Part shown: positions 11,801 to 21,649 of the stretch, piece by piece
Position numbering within the stretch: position 1 is the first letter of the stretch
Layout of the letters: each line of letters starts with the position of its first letter
Made by a program: the position numbers and the translations under genes
NCBI GenBank assembly: GCA_963693285.1
Contig: OY848917.1
Coordinates: 27,033,745-27,097,744, forward strand
DNA from: Xestospongia muta
Taxonomy: Eukaryota > Porifera > Demospongiae > Haplosclerida > Petrosiidae
Direction of reading: 5' to 3'
DNA: 64,000 nt
Notes under the pieces: generated by a model
What the model was told of the DNA's origin: nothing
Seen by the model: the letters and a program-made list of their open reading frames with translations, nothing else
Databases searched by the model: none

Positions 11801-12762
11801 GTTTTGATAATCAATTACTTGAGAGTCATACAAACATTACTGAATAAAATATATAGCTAATCTATGTGTCCCATGTACTGCAATGTTTGAATAAGTTGTC
11901 CTATTCTAAGGTGGTTGGCAACAAACATCTGCTGTATTGTGACAGAATTAATAAAGTTAAGTTACTGTACCAAACTACGCTAATCTGCAATCATTGTTTT
12001 ATTTATGTCAACAAGCACAAGCAGTAGAAGTCATAGTTAAGACCAATTGAAACACTTTGCATGCTGTAAATTAAAACATTAAATCTTTAATTGTATTAAG
12101 TCTTACATCATCAATGGCATCATGTAACAAATGGTGCTTTGAAACATAGCGACAGGAACTTTATTTTTGTGTCGATTGTTTTGACGTTCTTTTTCAATGA
12201 TTAATGGAATCATGTGATAAAAATCGGTTTTATGACATTCTGCTCTGACAACTTCTACAAAACTATTAATAAAGGGGCTTTCTTCACTGTAAAACATTTT
12301 TGAAAGCTTTTTCGGCATCGGTGCCTCAATGATCAAGAACTGCTTTTCAATAGGGCAAATTGTAATGTATGGAGTAGGATCCTCGTAGCAAGACTTAACC
12401 AAAACTACCTTTGGTTTATCAGCTAAATTTGGGCAATTTTCTTCATTGAAAAAGTTTATAATTCTTGCTATTGGTATTTCACCATTGTCAACTAACTTAA
12501 CATTTGTAGCTTTAACATGACTAAAAACGATTAGAAAAAATAAGTCCACCTCCTGTTCAAATGAAGTTTTCACTTCCTTAAGTTTGTAAAAAATTTCGTT
12601 TACAGATAAATCACGCAAGTAATGAAGGTTTATCTGCAAGTCATCTTGGAAGAGAGATCGTAAATTTTTTGCATCTGTGAAACCAGAACAGCAATTCAGT
12701 ACCCTGTAGCTATGGTTGTGTATAAAAACACATTCACCTTTTTTCATCAATGGTCGATCCAT
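5081..12762 (-). CDS. Triple caspase-like domain protein fused to a C-terminal apolipoprotein-L domain
   Basis: Six exons on the minus strand (12762-12107, 11556-11486, 10022-9386, 9166-9115, 7335-6611, 5888-5081) all have AG/GT borders and compatible phases. They sum to 2949 nt, exactly 983 codons with the stop, giving 982 residues. Order: caspase-like domain 1 (about 9-200), linker, domain 2 (243-450), linker, domain 3 (473-710), ApoL-like domain (715-982). Caspases are Cys-His peptidases; here the His/Cys pair is H82/C125 in domain 1 (with KSCYE in place of QACRG), H319/G359 in domain 2 and Y557/W603 in domain 3. At least two domains must therefore be inactive, and domain 1 has an abnormal pocket. 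ApoL proteins insert into membranes and affect ion flux and death in vertebrates. No prodomain is evident, but an acceptor-like CAG lies 12 nt upstream of the ATG, so a further 5' exon is possible. Fusion is inferred from phase and spacing; no transcript was seen. Confidence 0.82.
6611..7335 (-). CDS. Exon 5: caspase-like domain 3 (His and Cys both replaced)
   Basis: Begins APVYVITGSPRGVCIIVDN, a clear caspase first strand, followed by RRLHYLFENVYGLHVQLYS and DHSTSSCFVLCVLGYG, where the histidine is Tyr557. GKPKIFVYDIW replaces the QACRG strand and puts Trp603 where Cys should be. The end includes RSSGECYYVEALVLREMQ and DSLLQTQCDVR, the p10 helices. An Arg-rich insertion (RGRVRRRNY) lies between p20-like and p10-like parts. 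Donor CT|gtaagt at 6611. Confidence 0.8.
7336..9114 (-). other. Intron 4 with a repeat shared with intron 2
   Basis: Non-coding, 1.78 kb. The part at about 8385-8990 is clearly similar, over several hundred bases, to 10150-10990 in intron 2 of the same gene (for example both contain gaatatcctaaattgtttgtg). Either the unit 'linker exon + intron + caspase exon' was duplicated in tandem, or a dispersed repeat inserted twice. Confidence 0.6.
9115..9166 (-). CDS. Exon 4: linker between caspase-like domains 2 and 3
   Basis: A 52-nt exon (1 + 51 nt) with acceptor ctgcag and donor gtaaga. It encodes a short proline-rich acidic linker (PMEEVYIPVPQPPIEDD). The other two frames contain stops. Confidence 0.72.
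9386..10022 (-). CDS. Exon 3: caspase-like domain 2 (catalytic Cys replaced by Gly)
   Basis: Acceptor ttgcag at 10023; the exon opens with GKCLVFKNDDF, the first strand of a caspase fold. IMLSHSDKYGN carries the histidine (H319). The QACRG position reads IDAGYC, so Gly359 replaces the nucleophile and a Cys lies two residues later. The p10-like segment has VNCLIIQSSPS, then SPFLSNFISAFQHF and DILTRANEEM, a good match to the end of active caspases. Donor CT|gtaagc at 9386. Confidence 0.8.
10023..11485 (-). other. Intron 2 with paralogous repeat and a 16-bp inverted repeat
   Basis: Non-coding. 10150-10990 pairs with 8385-8990 (see intron 4). A perfect 16-bp inverted repeat, caaagaatgcaaacaa at 10112-10127 and its complement at 10300-10315, bounds about 200 bp and could be a small terminal-inverted-repeat element. 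No coding signal seen in the short open frames near 10690 and 11262. Confidence 0.5.
11486..11556 (-). CDS. Exon 2: linker between caspase-like domains 1 and 2
   Basis: A 71-nt exon between ...caatag and gtactt, open only in the frame demanded by both neighbours (1 + 69 + 1 nt). It encodes an acidic/Pro-containing linker that includes IEDPQIVRLRPIREV. It corresponds in position to exon 4, the linker before domain 3, which has a similar acidic end (PPIEDD). Confidence 0.72.
12107..12762 (-). CDS. Exon 1: caspase-like domain 1 (His and Cys retained, motif degenerate)
   Basis: Start ATG at 12762 is preceded in frame by a stop about 30 nt upstream. The segment GECVFIHNHSY matches the first caspase strand. 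VFSHVKAT holds the histidine (H82) but lacks the usual Gly after it. NCPNLADKPKVVLVKSCYED aligns with the segment ending in QACRG; Cys125 is kept but Gln, Arg and Gly are not. The p10-like part includes EESPFINSFVEVV and ends in PLIIEKERQNN. Donor GAT|gtaaga leaves phase 2. Confidence 0.8.
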
Positions 12763-12774
12763 TATGGCAATTAG

Positions 12775-13485
12775 CTGTAATTGAAAAAATTAAACAATTA
12801 ATTCAACAAATGAAAAGTAATTTGTACAACTAGATAAACAAGTTTAACATGTTATTTAGTGCCTTTATAACAACAGAAGGAATATATATAGACAACTAAA
12901 AGATTATAGCTGAAAGTAAAACAAATTCAATTATAAATATAGGCTATGTATATACTTCTTATGCAATACTGAATCAATTTTATCATGGCATTTAGATTTA
13001 TCGTTTTGAAGTCAGTCCCATCCTGCAATCAAAGAATATCTAAAAATCCCGTTTTCGTTTTTGTTTGGACCATTTTCAAAATAAAGTCAGCTATGAGCTG
13101 GGCGTAAATATACAAATGAAACTTTAAGCTTTGTAACACAAAAATATGTTTGCTGCAATCACCGTATCCTGCAAAATATACCTAGTATCAATAGTATCAT
13201 AAAACGAATTTTTAAAAAGTTTTAAATTTTAAGTTTGTTTTTAAGTAAGTTTCTTTAGTTCATAGTAATAATAATGTTTCTTCACGTTACAAAAAGCCTG
13301 CACTGTATATATGTCACTAAGGTTCAAAATCAAATCAAAAGCTTGTGCAAGAAACTTTAACAATATATATTTTCAGCAAGTTTACTACATTATGTTTATT
13401 ACAAATTCATACAGTATGTTGTTAATCTAGCGTTACACCCTGTTCACTTAAAGAGAATATATCTAGGGACAAACACATAAATACA
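12775..13485. other. 5' flank of the caspase-ApoL gene
   Basis: No gene seen. The splice-acceptor-like ...tcaattacag immediately left of the first exon on the minus strand suggests a non-coding or unrecognised upstream exon further to the right; I could not identify one. Confidence 0.4.
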
Positions 13486-13486
13486 G

Positions 13487-14482
13487 ATGCTACGGAAGCC
13501 GCACTGCTGCAGACGGACATTCTAATTCCTATTTCCTATATCTTCCACGCACCTTCAAGTATTAAAATTCCAATTTACGGCCCGGTTACGGAAGCCCCAG
13601 ACGGACATTCCAATTCCATTTCCTATACCTTCCACGTACCTTCGCGTATTAAAAAAATTCCAATTAACGACCTAGTTGATAAGTTCAATTTTTTATTCCT
13701 AATTCCATTTTTGGCACGTGCGCCATTTCTAACCTTTTCATGTTACTTAATAAAACGCGGAGCGCAAGTATCACGAGCCGTCTCTTAGAATCGAATGTCA
13801 GTGAGATTTTTCCAGTTGGGTTGGGTATTGGAACCCATCAATTGCAATTTTAATTGAAATATAAGGTGCGAGGAAAAAATTTGGAAATAGGTACGGAAGC
13901 CGAAGGCAGACATCCAATTCCAATTCTACTTTCCATCGCTCATTGAAGTAAAACGCGGAGCGCGAGCACCGTGAGCTGTCTCTTAAAATGGAGCGAAGCG
14001 ATATGTTTCCGGTTAGGGTGGGGCTATAGGATTTTTGGCTGTTAAATATTCCATCGAAGGATAGAAAATACAATTGGAATATTTTTGGAAAGATGCAAAG
14101 TAGAATTGCATATGGTCGGCAAACTTCAAAGCAGAGTATGTGAAATTCGAAATAGAATTGGATGTCCGCCTTCGGCTTCCGTAAATTACAAATCTACTTC
14201 CATCGCTCATTGAAGTAAAGCGTGAAGCGCGAGCACCGCGAGCCGTCTCTTAGAATGGAGCGAAGTGACATGTTTCTTGTTAGGGTGGGGCCATAGGATT
14301 TTAGTTAACTATTCAATCGAAGGATAGAAAATAGAATTGGAATATTTTTGGAAAACTCAAAGTAGAATTGCATATGTTCGGCAAACTTAAAAAAAGAGTA
14401 TATGAAATTCGAAATAGAATTGGATGTCCGCCTTCGTTTTTCGTAAATAGGAATAGGAACGTCCGTCTGCGGCTTCCGTACA
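13487..14482. mobile_element. Fold-back / MITE-like element with nested inverted and internal direct repeats
   Basis: The ends are complementary: tacggaagccgc...agacggac near 13487 and gtccgtctgcggcttccgta near 14482. Inside is a second inverted pair (tacggaagccgaagg at about 13893 and ccttcggcttccgta at about 14170). There are also two long direct repeats (about 13925-14187 and 14205-14440) sharing gaatggagcgaag-type and attggaatatttttgga blocks; a third, shorter copy of the GC-rich block lies near 13755. It is GC-richer than its surroundings and has no plausible transposase, so it looks like a non-autonomous fold-back element. Confidence 0.65.
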
Positions 14483-14985
14483 CATACATATAGGACTCGT
14501 ATACTATGCATGCAGAAACGTCTTGTGCACTTACGAGCTTATCTTTGTCACTTAACGCCTATTCCATGTCAGTCTATGAATGCTAATAAACTTCTTAAGC
14601 CTCTTAAAACTCTGCTTTTGAACCAGTATGTAATACGAGGCAGCGTTAGTTGATAAAAGACTATCTGTACTTCATCCAAGGCATATCTCAACAGCCATTT
14701 TGGATTTTTAATTTTCTTAACACGTGTATAATCCCGTCATATACCATAGAATATCACACGCTACGCTCACTCTTAATTCTTTTTGAGAGCTACTCTGTAG
14801 GTAGTATATAATAAAATTTATGTAGATATGCAAATAGCTAGAAGGCATCTAGAATACCGTATCAATACATGTATTTTGTAGCTAATTTAACTCACTACAG
14901 AAAGGGGTAATACATCCAGAAGGAGTCTTTGATATGAATGCATATAAAAAGTTCTAAGGTTACAAATGCAGTCTCGCGTGGCCGG

Positions 14986-15056
14986 ATGTACCGTTAGAGT
15001 ACGTCTGGTACGCGAGTCTCGTACTCTCTTGGTACGTCTCGCGTTGCGAGATTACA
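14986..15056. other. Short GC-rich patch with repeated gtacg/tctcg motifs
   Basis: A patch of CpG-containing sequence in otherwise AT-rich DNA, with several related motifs (gtacgtct, gtacgcgag, tcgtactc, gtacgtctcgcg). It could be part of a promoter or a small repeat. Nothing else recognisable in 14483-15600. Confidence 0.3.
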
Positions 15057-15609
15057 TATATCATGCAATTGTATTGTGTACATGCAGTGAGATTATGTTT
15101 ACCTAATTTTACTGACGGCACCGCTATAGACCAAAACTAATCTTCGATAAGAGCAGTCTTCTTCTCAAAATGGTTGTAACTACAAATTTACCAAGCTAGG
15201 CTTATTTTTATATCTAAAACTAAGGAATAGGTGGAGTTGTAAGATGAGCTGTCACGCCTATTTTCTTTGAGGCTATAGCCGACGTATGCCGTTGTCAAAA
15301 TAAAAATTGGATTGGCTCACTAATAATATAATACTATACTCCACCCTAACACCTAAAACCTAAACACTTAAGTGTACAAAGAACATCTAAGTGAATCACT
15401 CCCATTTTAATTTTGACAAAAAAGCGCTGTACAAAACCGTCTGTCATATCAGCAGTAACTGTATATTGGCTATAATATAATATAGTAGATATCTGAACTA
15501 ATGGTAATGAAAATAGCCATAATAATGAAAGACTAAACAATTGTACATGTACAATGCATGTATGTGGTATATTCCGAGTCTTACTATGAACACTTAGTAT
15601 AGCTTATAA

Positions 15610-15853
15610 GACTAAAATAGTCAAGATATATCATTTATCTCATTACATTTTCATAGGGACTTCAATAGCCTTTGTTCTTGATTAAAATCATGATCCACTA
15701 TCTGGATTGTTATGAAAATTAGTCTGTATCATAGTTACAGTAGTCTCACATGTTTAATTAATCTTCACAAGATCTATGAATACTACATATTTCTGTAGAT
15801 CTTTACTGCCAGAAGTTTTAGAGTATGTGTATTTAAAGTGAGCAAGAAAGAGA

Positions 15854-15902
<49 letters not shown>

Positions 15903-16960
15903 GTAAAGGAAGACAAAGTATATCATTTCAAAGAGACAACAATCAAGTGTAGCATCTAACTTAACACTTATATATATTTTTGATCTATGCCAAACATACC
16001 CACTTGTAAAATAGTTTTTAACATTTTACTTATGGGTCAGTTTGTGTAAACATGTTAAGAGCACACTCTTGTTTTTTTGTATATGATAGCTGGGAATTTG
16101 AAAATAAACTAGCTGGTCATTAGATATTATTCTTTATTGAACATAACCCATAAAATAGTCATTGATATAAACAGCTCATCTTATCATTTATCTTATTACA
16201 TATTCACAGTGACTACATGTGTTGTCATTCTTGATTAGAATCATGATCTGCTACTTGGTTTGTTTATCATGTTATGAAATTTATTCTATATTCATAGTCC
16301 CTGTAGGTCTCACATTATTTTACATGTTTACGTAACCTTTATGACTTTCAGAACTGTGAATACTATGTATTTCTATAGATCTCAACTGACAGCATAAACA
16401 ATTCATTAAAGTATTGGCCTAAATTAAAAAAATGGATATATATACTTAACCAGAGAGAGAGAGAAGTACTATGTTCTTTCAAAGAGATGACAATCAAGTG
16501 TAGCTGTTAAGCTAACATTTATTTAATCTATGCATGACCAAAGGCATTAATTTCATTTTGGGTCAGATCATGAAATTGTGTCACTCTAATGTAAACTTGG
16601 AATGTTTGTTCACATATGATACCTGGCATTTCATGACACATTAACCCTTTCTTTAGCACATTGGCTAGTTTATGCATCCATTTATTTTGGCTAGTTCATG
16701 CATCCATTTAATAGGTAAACAATACTTGTTGAGGTTATGTGTTAAAGCTTGGATATTCTGGCATTGTATTACATCAGAAGTCATTTTAAAGAGTTGACAA
16801 TCTTGTAGCTGTCTAATTAGGACTTAGAGATAGTTGACCTAAGCATGAACATATCTGTAACAAAGAAAGAGTGAAGTAAGTAAGTTTAAAGAGATGGTAA
16901 TCAAGTAAGCAGTTAAGTTACTACTTAGAGATGCTATGATCTACACGTATGTCTTTTACA
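15610..16960. repeat. Diverged tandem repeat, about 2.5 units of roughly 500 bp
   Basis: Three related blocks share, in order, tcttatcattt/atcatttatct, cttgatta(g)aatcatgatc, tctgtagatct-like and aagagatgacaatcaagt-like motifs. Copies begin near 15610, 16150 and 16600. Substitutions and indels show old duplication. No coding potential. Confidence 0.6.
15861..15897. repeat. (GA)n microsatellite
   Basis: About 18 uninterrupted AG dinucleotides inside the first unit of the diverged tandem repeat. Confidence 0.95.
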
Positions 16961-17914
16961 TACATGTACATGAGTCTTTAAGTGCTATGCACAAATGTGC
17001 CAAAACTATTTATGGTACAAAGTTAGCTGTATTACAATATTAAACATTAAAATATTTCCATAAATTCAAGCTAAACCATTAAAGTGATTTTAAAAGTTTA
17101 AGTTGATATAAACAGACTTCAATGTCCAAAAATAGAATCAATAAAAACCATCACTAATAGCATCGACAATGTACATGTCATAATTGCGGTATATTGCAAG
17201 TCATATTATATGAACAATTAAGTTTTCACTTATAAAAATAAATTGTTAAAAAAAGTAACAGACTTATCCATTATATAAAAGACAAAAAAATCATCACTAT
17301 ATTAACTATAGGTATCAAAATTTCCATTTGTAATATTATGAGTTTTATCCTCACTTCTAGGAATTCTAAAATGATACTTTAAAACATCATTAAAAAATAA
17401 CAACAGGTTAGGAAATTACCCTTAGCATGATAAATATTGCGTGGAGTCTGAGTTAATTTAAGTGTACAACAATATGTTAATAAATATCAACGACACACTT
17501 CCACTTTAAGGCTAACTATCAAATGTATATGAATTTAGTATTATAGCAAAAAAATTAAACAATCTAACTCTTTTAAATTTCTTTTACATTATACATATTT
17601 TATTATCATGGTGATTTTGGACACTTATGTACATACAAACTATCAGTAATCTATTTTGTTTTTAAGTATCATAATACCACTTGATATTTGAGTGCTTAGC
17701 ATAATTTCTAAGAATTCTAAATTGGTTTTATAAAAACATATTTTTATATGGTATATTGAAGTTTGATTCCACAATGTGTACAATATCATAGAAAATCTTT
17801 AAAACAATTACACACCATTGTCTTCTAAATTACTTCTTTACAAGATAACTAACAAAAATAATAATAATGTTGTTATAATAAAGTTTGTAGTTTTCCATGG
17901 CAAACACAACATAC
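16961..17914. other. Non-coding, left flank of PAP fragments
   Basis: No gene. From about 17580 the sequence is homologous to the 3' flank of the PAP copies at 30300 and 44900 (shared attctaaaatgat and cacaatgtgtacaat motifs). Confidence 0.5.
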
Positions 17915-18020
17915 CAGTATTGGTCAGTACTACTTGGTCATGAACTTCAAGATCATCATTTCTAACATATTGAAATGTCAATGTGGTAGAGTTAGCTTGA
18001 ATTCTGGTATATCCATAATG
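17915..18020 (-). pseudogene. PAP C-terminal domain exon (orphan copy B)
   Basis: A 106-nt exon identical in length and phase to that of the intact gene. It encodes HYGYTRIQANSTTLTFQY and then a VRNDDLEVHDQ segment, the final beta-sheet part of metallophosphatase-type PAPs. Acceptor ag and donor gtatgt are kept, but flanking PAP exons are scrambled: a minisatellite, a different PAP exon relic and then a second partial 3' end follow to the right. Confidence 0.75.
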
Positions 18021-18345
18021 CTAAAGAGTGAAATAAACCACATGTATGAGATGAGTACAGCAATAGTATTACAATGTAACAGATTAAAATTGCATAAAAA
18101 AGATTATATTTGTCAAAATTGCCCTACAATAGTTCTGGTATCAGATCAAAAGTTCTGGTCAATGCTCCATAGTCATGAATTTCAGAGTCAAAGCATGACA
18201 AAATTTTGTCTGACTAATCTACTGACAAATAGGCTGTGTTTGGCTAACAACATGTCTTGGCAATAATCGAGATTATCATGATAATAGGGATAGTGATTAG
18301 TGTCTAAGAAAAACTGTTATTGCCCAAGTCTATTGTACATGCTGA

Positions 18346-18839
18346 ACAAAATGTTAAAATACCATTCATATCTTGTTGCTTTAGTTTAAGGGTGGAACTG
18401 ACATTACGCAAATGTTAAAATACCATTCATGTCTTGTTGTTTAGTTTAAGGGTGGAACTGACATTACACAAATGTTAAAATACCATTCACGTCTTGTTGT
18501 TTAGTTTAAGGGTGGAACTGACATTACACAAATGTTAAAATACCATTCACGTCTTGTTGTTTAGTTTAAGGGTGGAACTGACATTACACAAATGTTAAAA
18601 TACCATTCACGTCTTGTTGTTTAGTTTAAGGGTGGAACTGACATTACACAAATGTTAAAATACCATTCACGTCTTGTTGTTTAGTTTAAGGGTGGAACTG
18701 ACATTACACAAATGTTAAAATACCATTCACGTCTTGTTGTTTAGTTTAAGGGTGGAACTGACATTACACAAATGTTAAAATACCATTCATGTCTTGTTTA
18801 GTTTAAGGGTAGAACTGACATTATACAAATGTTAAAATA
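18346..18839. repeat. 60-bp minisatellite, about 8 copies
   Basis: Unit contains aaataccattcacgtcttg and gtttaagggtggaactgaca. Five consecutive units (18481-18780) are exactly identical; the outer units carry a few substitutions and a short deletion. This is direct head-to-tail repetition with no unique spacers. It sits in PAP-derived non-coding sequence. Confidence 0.97.
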
Positions 18840-19000
18840 AGTTAAACATGGAAGAATGTATCTTATTAATTTCATATTTACTTTGTTGATATCAGATTTG
18901 TCAAATTAGATCTTTTCCCATAGATCCACAAAATTAATTGTCTAAGTTTAGGAATTATACATTAATACTATCAAGTGTTATTGATATCATTGGAGATTGA

Positions 19001-19044
19001 TTGTGATCTTATGGTTTGCTAAGATGTAAACCATAAGATCACAA
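19001..19044. repeat. Perfect 17-bp inverted repeat (hairpin)
   Basis: ttgtgatcttatggttt at 19001-19017 and its exact complement at 19028-19044 enclose a 10-nt loop. Too short for a typical miRNA precursor; may be a remnant of an element. Confidence 0.8.
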
Positions 19045-19126
19045 ACGAGATATAAAATGTTTTTTTAAATAAAATATAAATAAATATCGCTGTTTACTGA
19101 TCACAATCTTTTATTTCATAACTACC

Positions 19127-19207
19127 TGTTTTGTGGTCATAATGTTGATTTTGTGTGCTTCGTTGAACTTAGGATCAGTAGAATTCTTGTAAACCATTCC
19201 AATCTAA
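19127..19207 (-). pseudogene. Relic of the PAP exon encoding the fibronectin-like domain strand
   Basis: Flanked by tag and gtagtt on the minus strand and clearly similar to the intact exon at 48646-48727 (ttacaaagaatactacag-like core). Small indels break the frame, so this is a dead exon lying out of order within PAP debris. Confidence 0.6.
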
Positions 19208-19650
19208 ACAATGTCATATATGTGTTCTTAATTGATTTTATGGTTAAGTTTAAGTTTATAATTGCATTGGAAATTTCACATATATAAGATGAGTATAGCA
19301 ATAGTAATACAATGTAATTGATTAAAATTGCAAAAAAAAGAGATTATTCAAAATTGTATTATAATTGTTTATTAACAGGTCAAAAGTTCTGGTCAATGCT
19401 TCATAGTCATGAATTTCAAAGTCAAAACTTGAGAAAATTTGGTCTGGCTGACCTACTGACAAGTATCCTATGTTTTATATAATACATTTATAGGCATATA
19501 TAATAACTTAATAAACAACAAACTAACCTAATTCTTAATTACTAATTACTTATTTCTACATCTAACATATTATAATGGCCTGTAATCATAAAGAGCATTG
19601 AAGATTATGTACTGATACTAATCTAATTACCTTGTCATCAAGATATACAA

Positions 19651-19846
19651 ATCAAGGTTTCATTTACAGGTCCGAGGGAAAAACTTCTCTCGCCTAAATC
19701 CCTGACCTCCGTCCCTAGAATATCTCAAAAACAATTCAAACTATACGAAACCCACCCTTTAATTAAGATATTACCATGACCAGACCCATTAAATGGGTTA
19801 ATTACCGTGATTTCCCCCCTGTTGAACTTTCTAGATGAAAGCCTGA
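19651..19846. mobile_element. Insertion of about 195 bp within a PAP pseudo-exon
   Basis: Comparison with 2440-2455 and 45600-45625 shows extra sequence between gatatacaaa and aaataactggg. The AA(A) doubling at the borders may be a very short target duplication. The insert is GC-richer (tccctgacctccgtcccta) and has no open frame; family unknown. Confidence 0.5.
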
Positions 19847-20324
19847 AAATAACTGGGAGGATTTGATCTGTGAAAATGAATTGTAGGTCATGCAAGAAAT
19901 GATAGTACGTACTCAAAGTCTTGTAAAAGTGGTCTTCCAGCCATTCCAATAATAATATGTATTAATTCCATCATTATTACACTGTCCTTGATACATTTTA
20001 CAGGTTCTCTGGTAAGTATGGTGATGTCCCCAAAATACAAAGTCAACTTTGTATTTCTAGTATAGACAAGATGTAAAATGATTACTAACTTACTGACTAC
20101 CTTTTTTAACTTACTTACTTATAAAGTATATTCTCTAAAAAGTCTCTTCAGTTGAGCGATAGGCTGCATTCCATATGGTACGTTCTTTAGTATCATTACT
20201 GTTGACATACATTGGTCTAAAAAACAAAAATACTCTGATTATTAGATGAATACTGCATACCAATTTTAAATGGACATTAGATTGTTAGATTATATTACAC
20301 ACCCATGCACACACATGCACGCAT

Positions 20325-20325
<1 letters not shown>

Positions 20326-20363
<38 letters not shown>
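20326..20363. repeat. (CA)n microsatellite
   Basis: About 19 CA units, flanked by ATGCACGC variants. Confidence 0.95.
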
Positions 20364-20365
<2 letters not shown>

Positions 20366-20936
20366 CATGCACGCACACACGATGATATTCATTGTCTGGT
20401 CATATCATTGTATAAGATATCAACATTACCTGTGTCCTGTAAATATAAGCCATGGAGTTTTAGTACAATTAACGCTCTCCAAATGACGAATTAAGACATA
20501 ATATTGTGGAGAACCTACTGTAAAGTCTACTAGGAGTGTGTTATAATAGCTCATTTTATGGTGTTACATAAATGGAACCAAGCTCTGAATCCAGTCTCAG
20601 TATGAGAAATGGATTCTATATAGAACTCCCTATGTATATGAGTCTGTCCATACAACATTCAAACTGCCACAAAGATTTTCAGTCTAATATTATAAACAAC
20701 TACTTTTAAACTAAAGGTTAAAAATTTTAAATTTCTTCCCTTGTATTATATACGGTACTTACTGTCATTCTATCAAAAGTTATATCAGCTGCTATACTTA
20801 AAGTAGTCAAATATATTGTACTGGGAGTCAATGTCCTAATATATAATATATCACCTCACCTTACCTTACCTCAGATTATAATATACTATTAACACATCTT
20901 ATGTACTAGTATATAGATGATGTATGGAATACTTAC

Positions 20937-21044
20937 ATAGCCAAGAGCAGCTGGAGCAGTTTGGTGTCTACTAGCCCCTCCTCTTTCTGTATACAATTTT
21001 CTCAAAAATTGTTGAGGTTTTGAAGCACTAGCATTGTTGACATT
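20937..21044 (-). CDS. Candidate orphan exon, unknown gene
   Basis: A 108-nt stretch between ctatag and gtaagt is open in one frame only and encodes 36 residues with a basic, glutamine-containing character (KPQQFLRKLYTERGG and RHQTAPAALGY). Both splice sites are strong. I do not recognise a family and could not find neighbouring exons, so it may be a stray exon of a lost gene. Confidence 0.35.
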
Positions 21045-21194
21045 CTATACATAGTATAATAATTAGTAAAATATAACTAGTGACTACTACCTTGATGTTT
21101 ACGGTCTATTAAGACAAAACCATTGATATATACTTAACAGTTCTTGAAGCAATAGTTCAACATGAGGATTATTACAGAGACAGGATTAGTAGAA

Positions 21195-21309
21195 GATATA
21201 TATATATATATATAGATAGATAGATAGATAGATAGATAAATAGACAAATAGATAGATAGATAGATAGATAGATAAGATAGATAGATAGATAAATAGATAG
21301 ACAGATAGA
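21195..21309. repeat. (TA)n/(GATA)n microsatellite
   Basis: TA run followed by about 25 GATA units with a few ACAA/AAAT interruptions. Confidence 0.95.
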
Positions 21310-21649
21310 GCTCTGTTGTACTCATGTACAGACTGTTGTAGTACATGTTGAATTCCGCATTACTACCACCGCTATATATATACTCTGAATTAATTGGTAT
21401 GGCTGACCTTAGAACAATCTAGTAAACTGACTTCTCTCTCCATTGTGTTTACAAATCCCGCAAATGAGCTTCCAATTGTTGGCTTACTAAGCATGCGCAA
21501 ATTGAGCTTTCAGGATCTCCCCTTTTTGACAAAATGAATGCTCAATAGCCACTGCTAGTTTAAAGGGCACAAACAGAATAGAACAATAACAAATAAAACA
21601 GAATTAAGGTATTGAATTACAGGATATAATATCATTAATAACAAAGAGA

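Larger units (their letters stand above)
19251..20620 (-). pseudogene. PAP 3' fragment (copy C), disrupted by an insertion
   Basis: Contains the GHHH-type exon (about 19910-20055), the RPMYV exon (about 20125-20222) and the end of the exon carrying TPWLIFTGHR (about 20425-20520). The small exon encoding NPPSYF is split by an extra sequence of about 195 bp (19651-19846), and the upstream exons stop at about 20620. Homology includes intron sequence, so it arose by genomic duplication and not by retrocopying. Confidence 0.7.

Noticed and set aside
6611..12762. Active caspases
   Set aside because: Two of three domains lack the nucleophile and the third has a changed active-site motif, so I call them caspase-like.
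13798..14511. Minus-strand open frames containing repeated SNSISNF segments
   Set aside because: They come from the direct repeats of the fold-back element, not from a gene.
15346..15540. Signal-peptide-like 64-codon frame (MFSLSLLWLFSLPLV)
   Set aside because: No cysteine framework, no splice link and no homologue; could be chance in T-rich sequence.
18346..18839. CRISPR-like array
   Set aside because: Repeats are directly adjacent with no unique spacers, and the DNA is eukaryotic; it is a minisatellite.
20270..21346. Open frames made of His-Thr or Ile-Tyr-Leu-Ser repeats
   Set aside because: Translations of the (CA)n and (GATA)n microsatellites.
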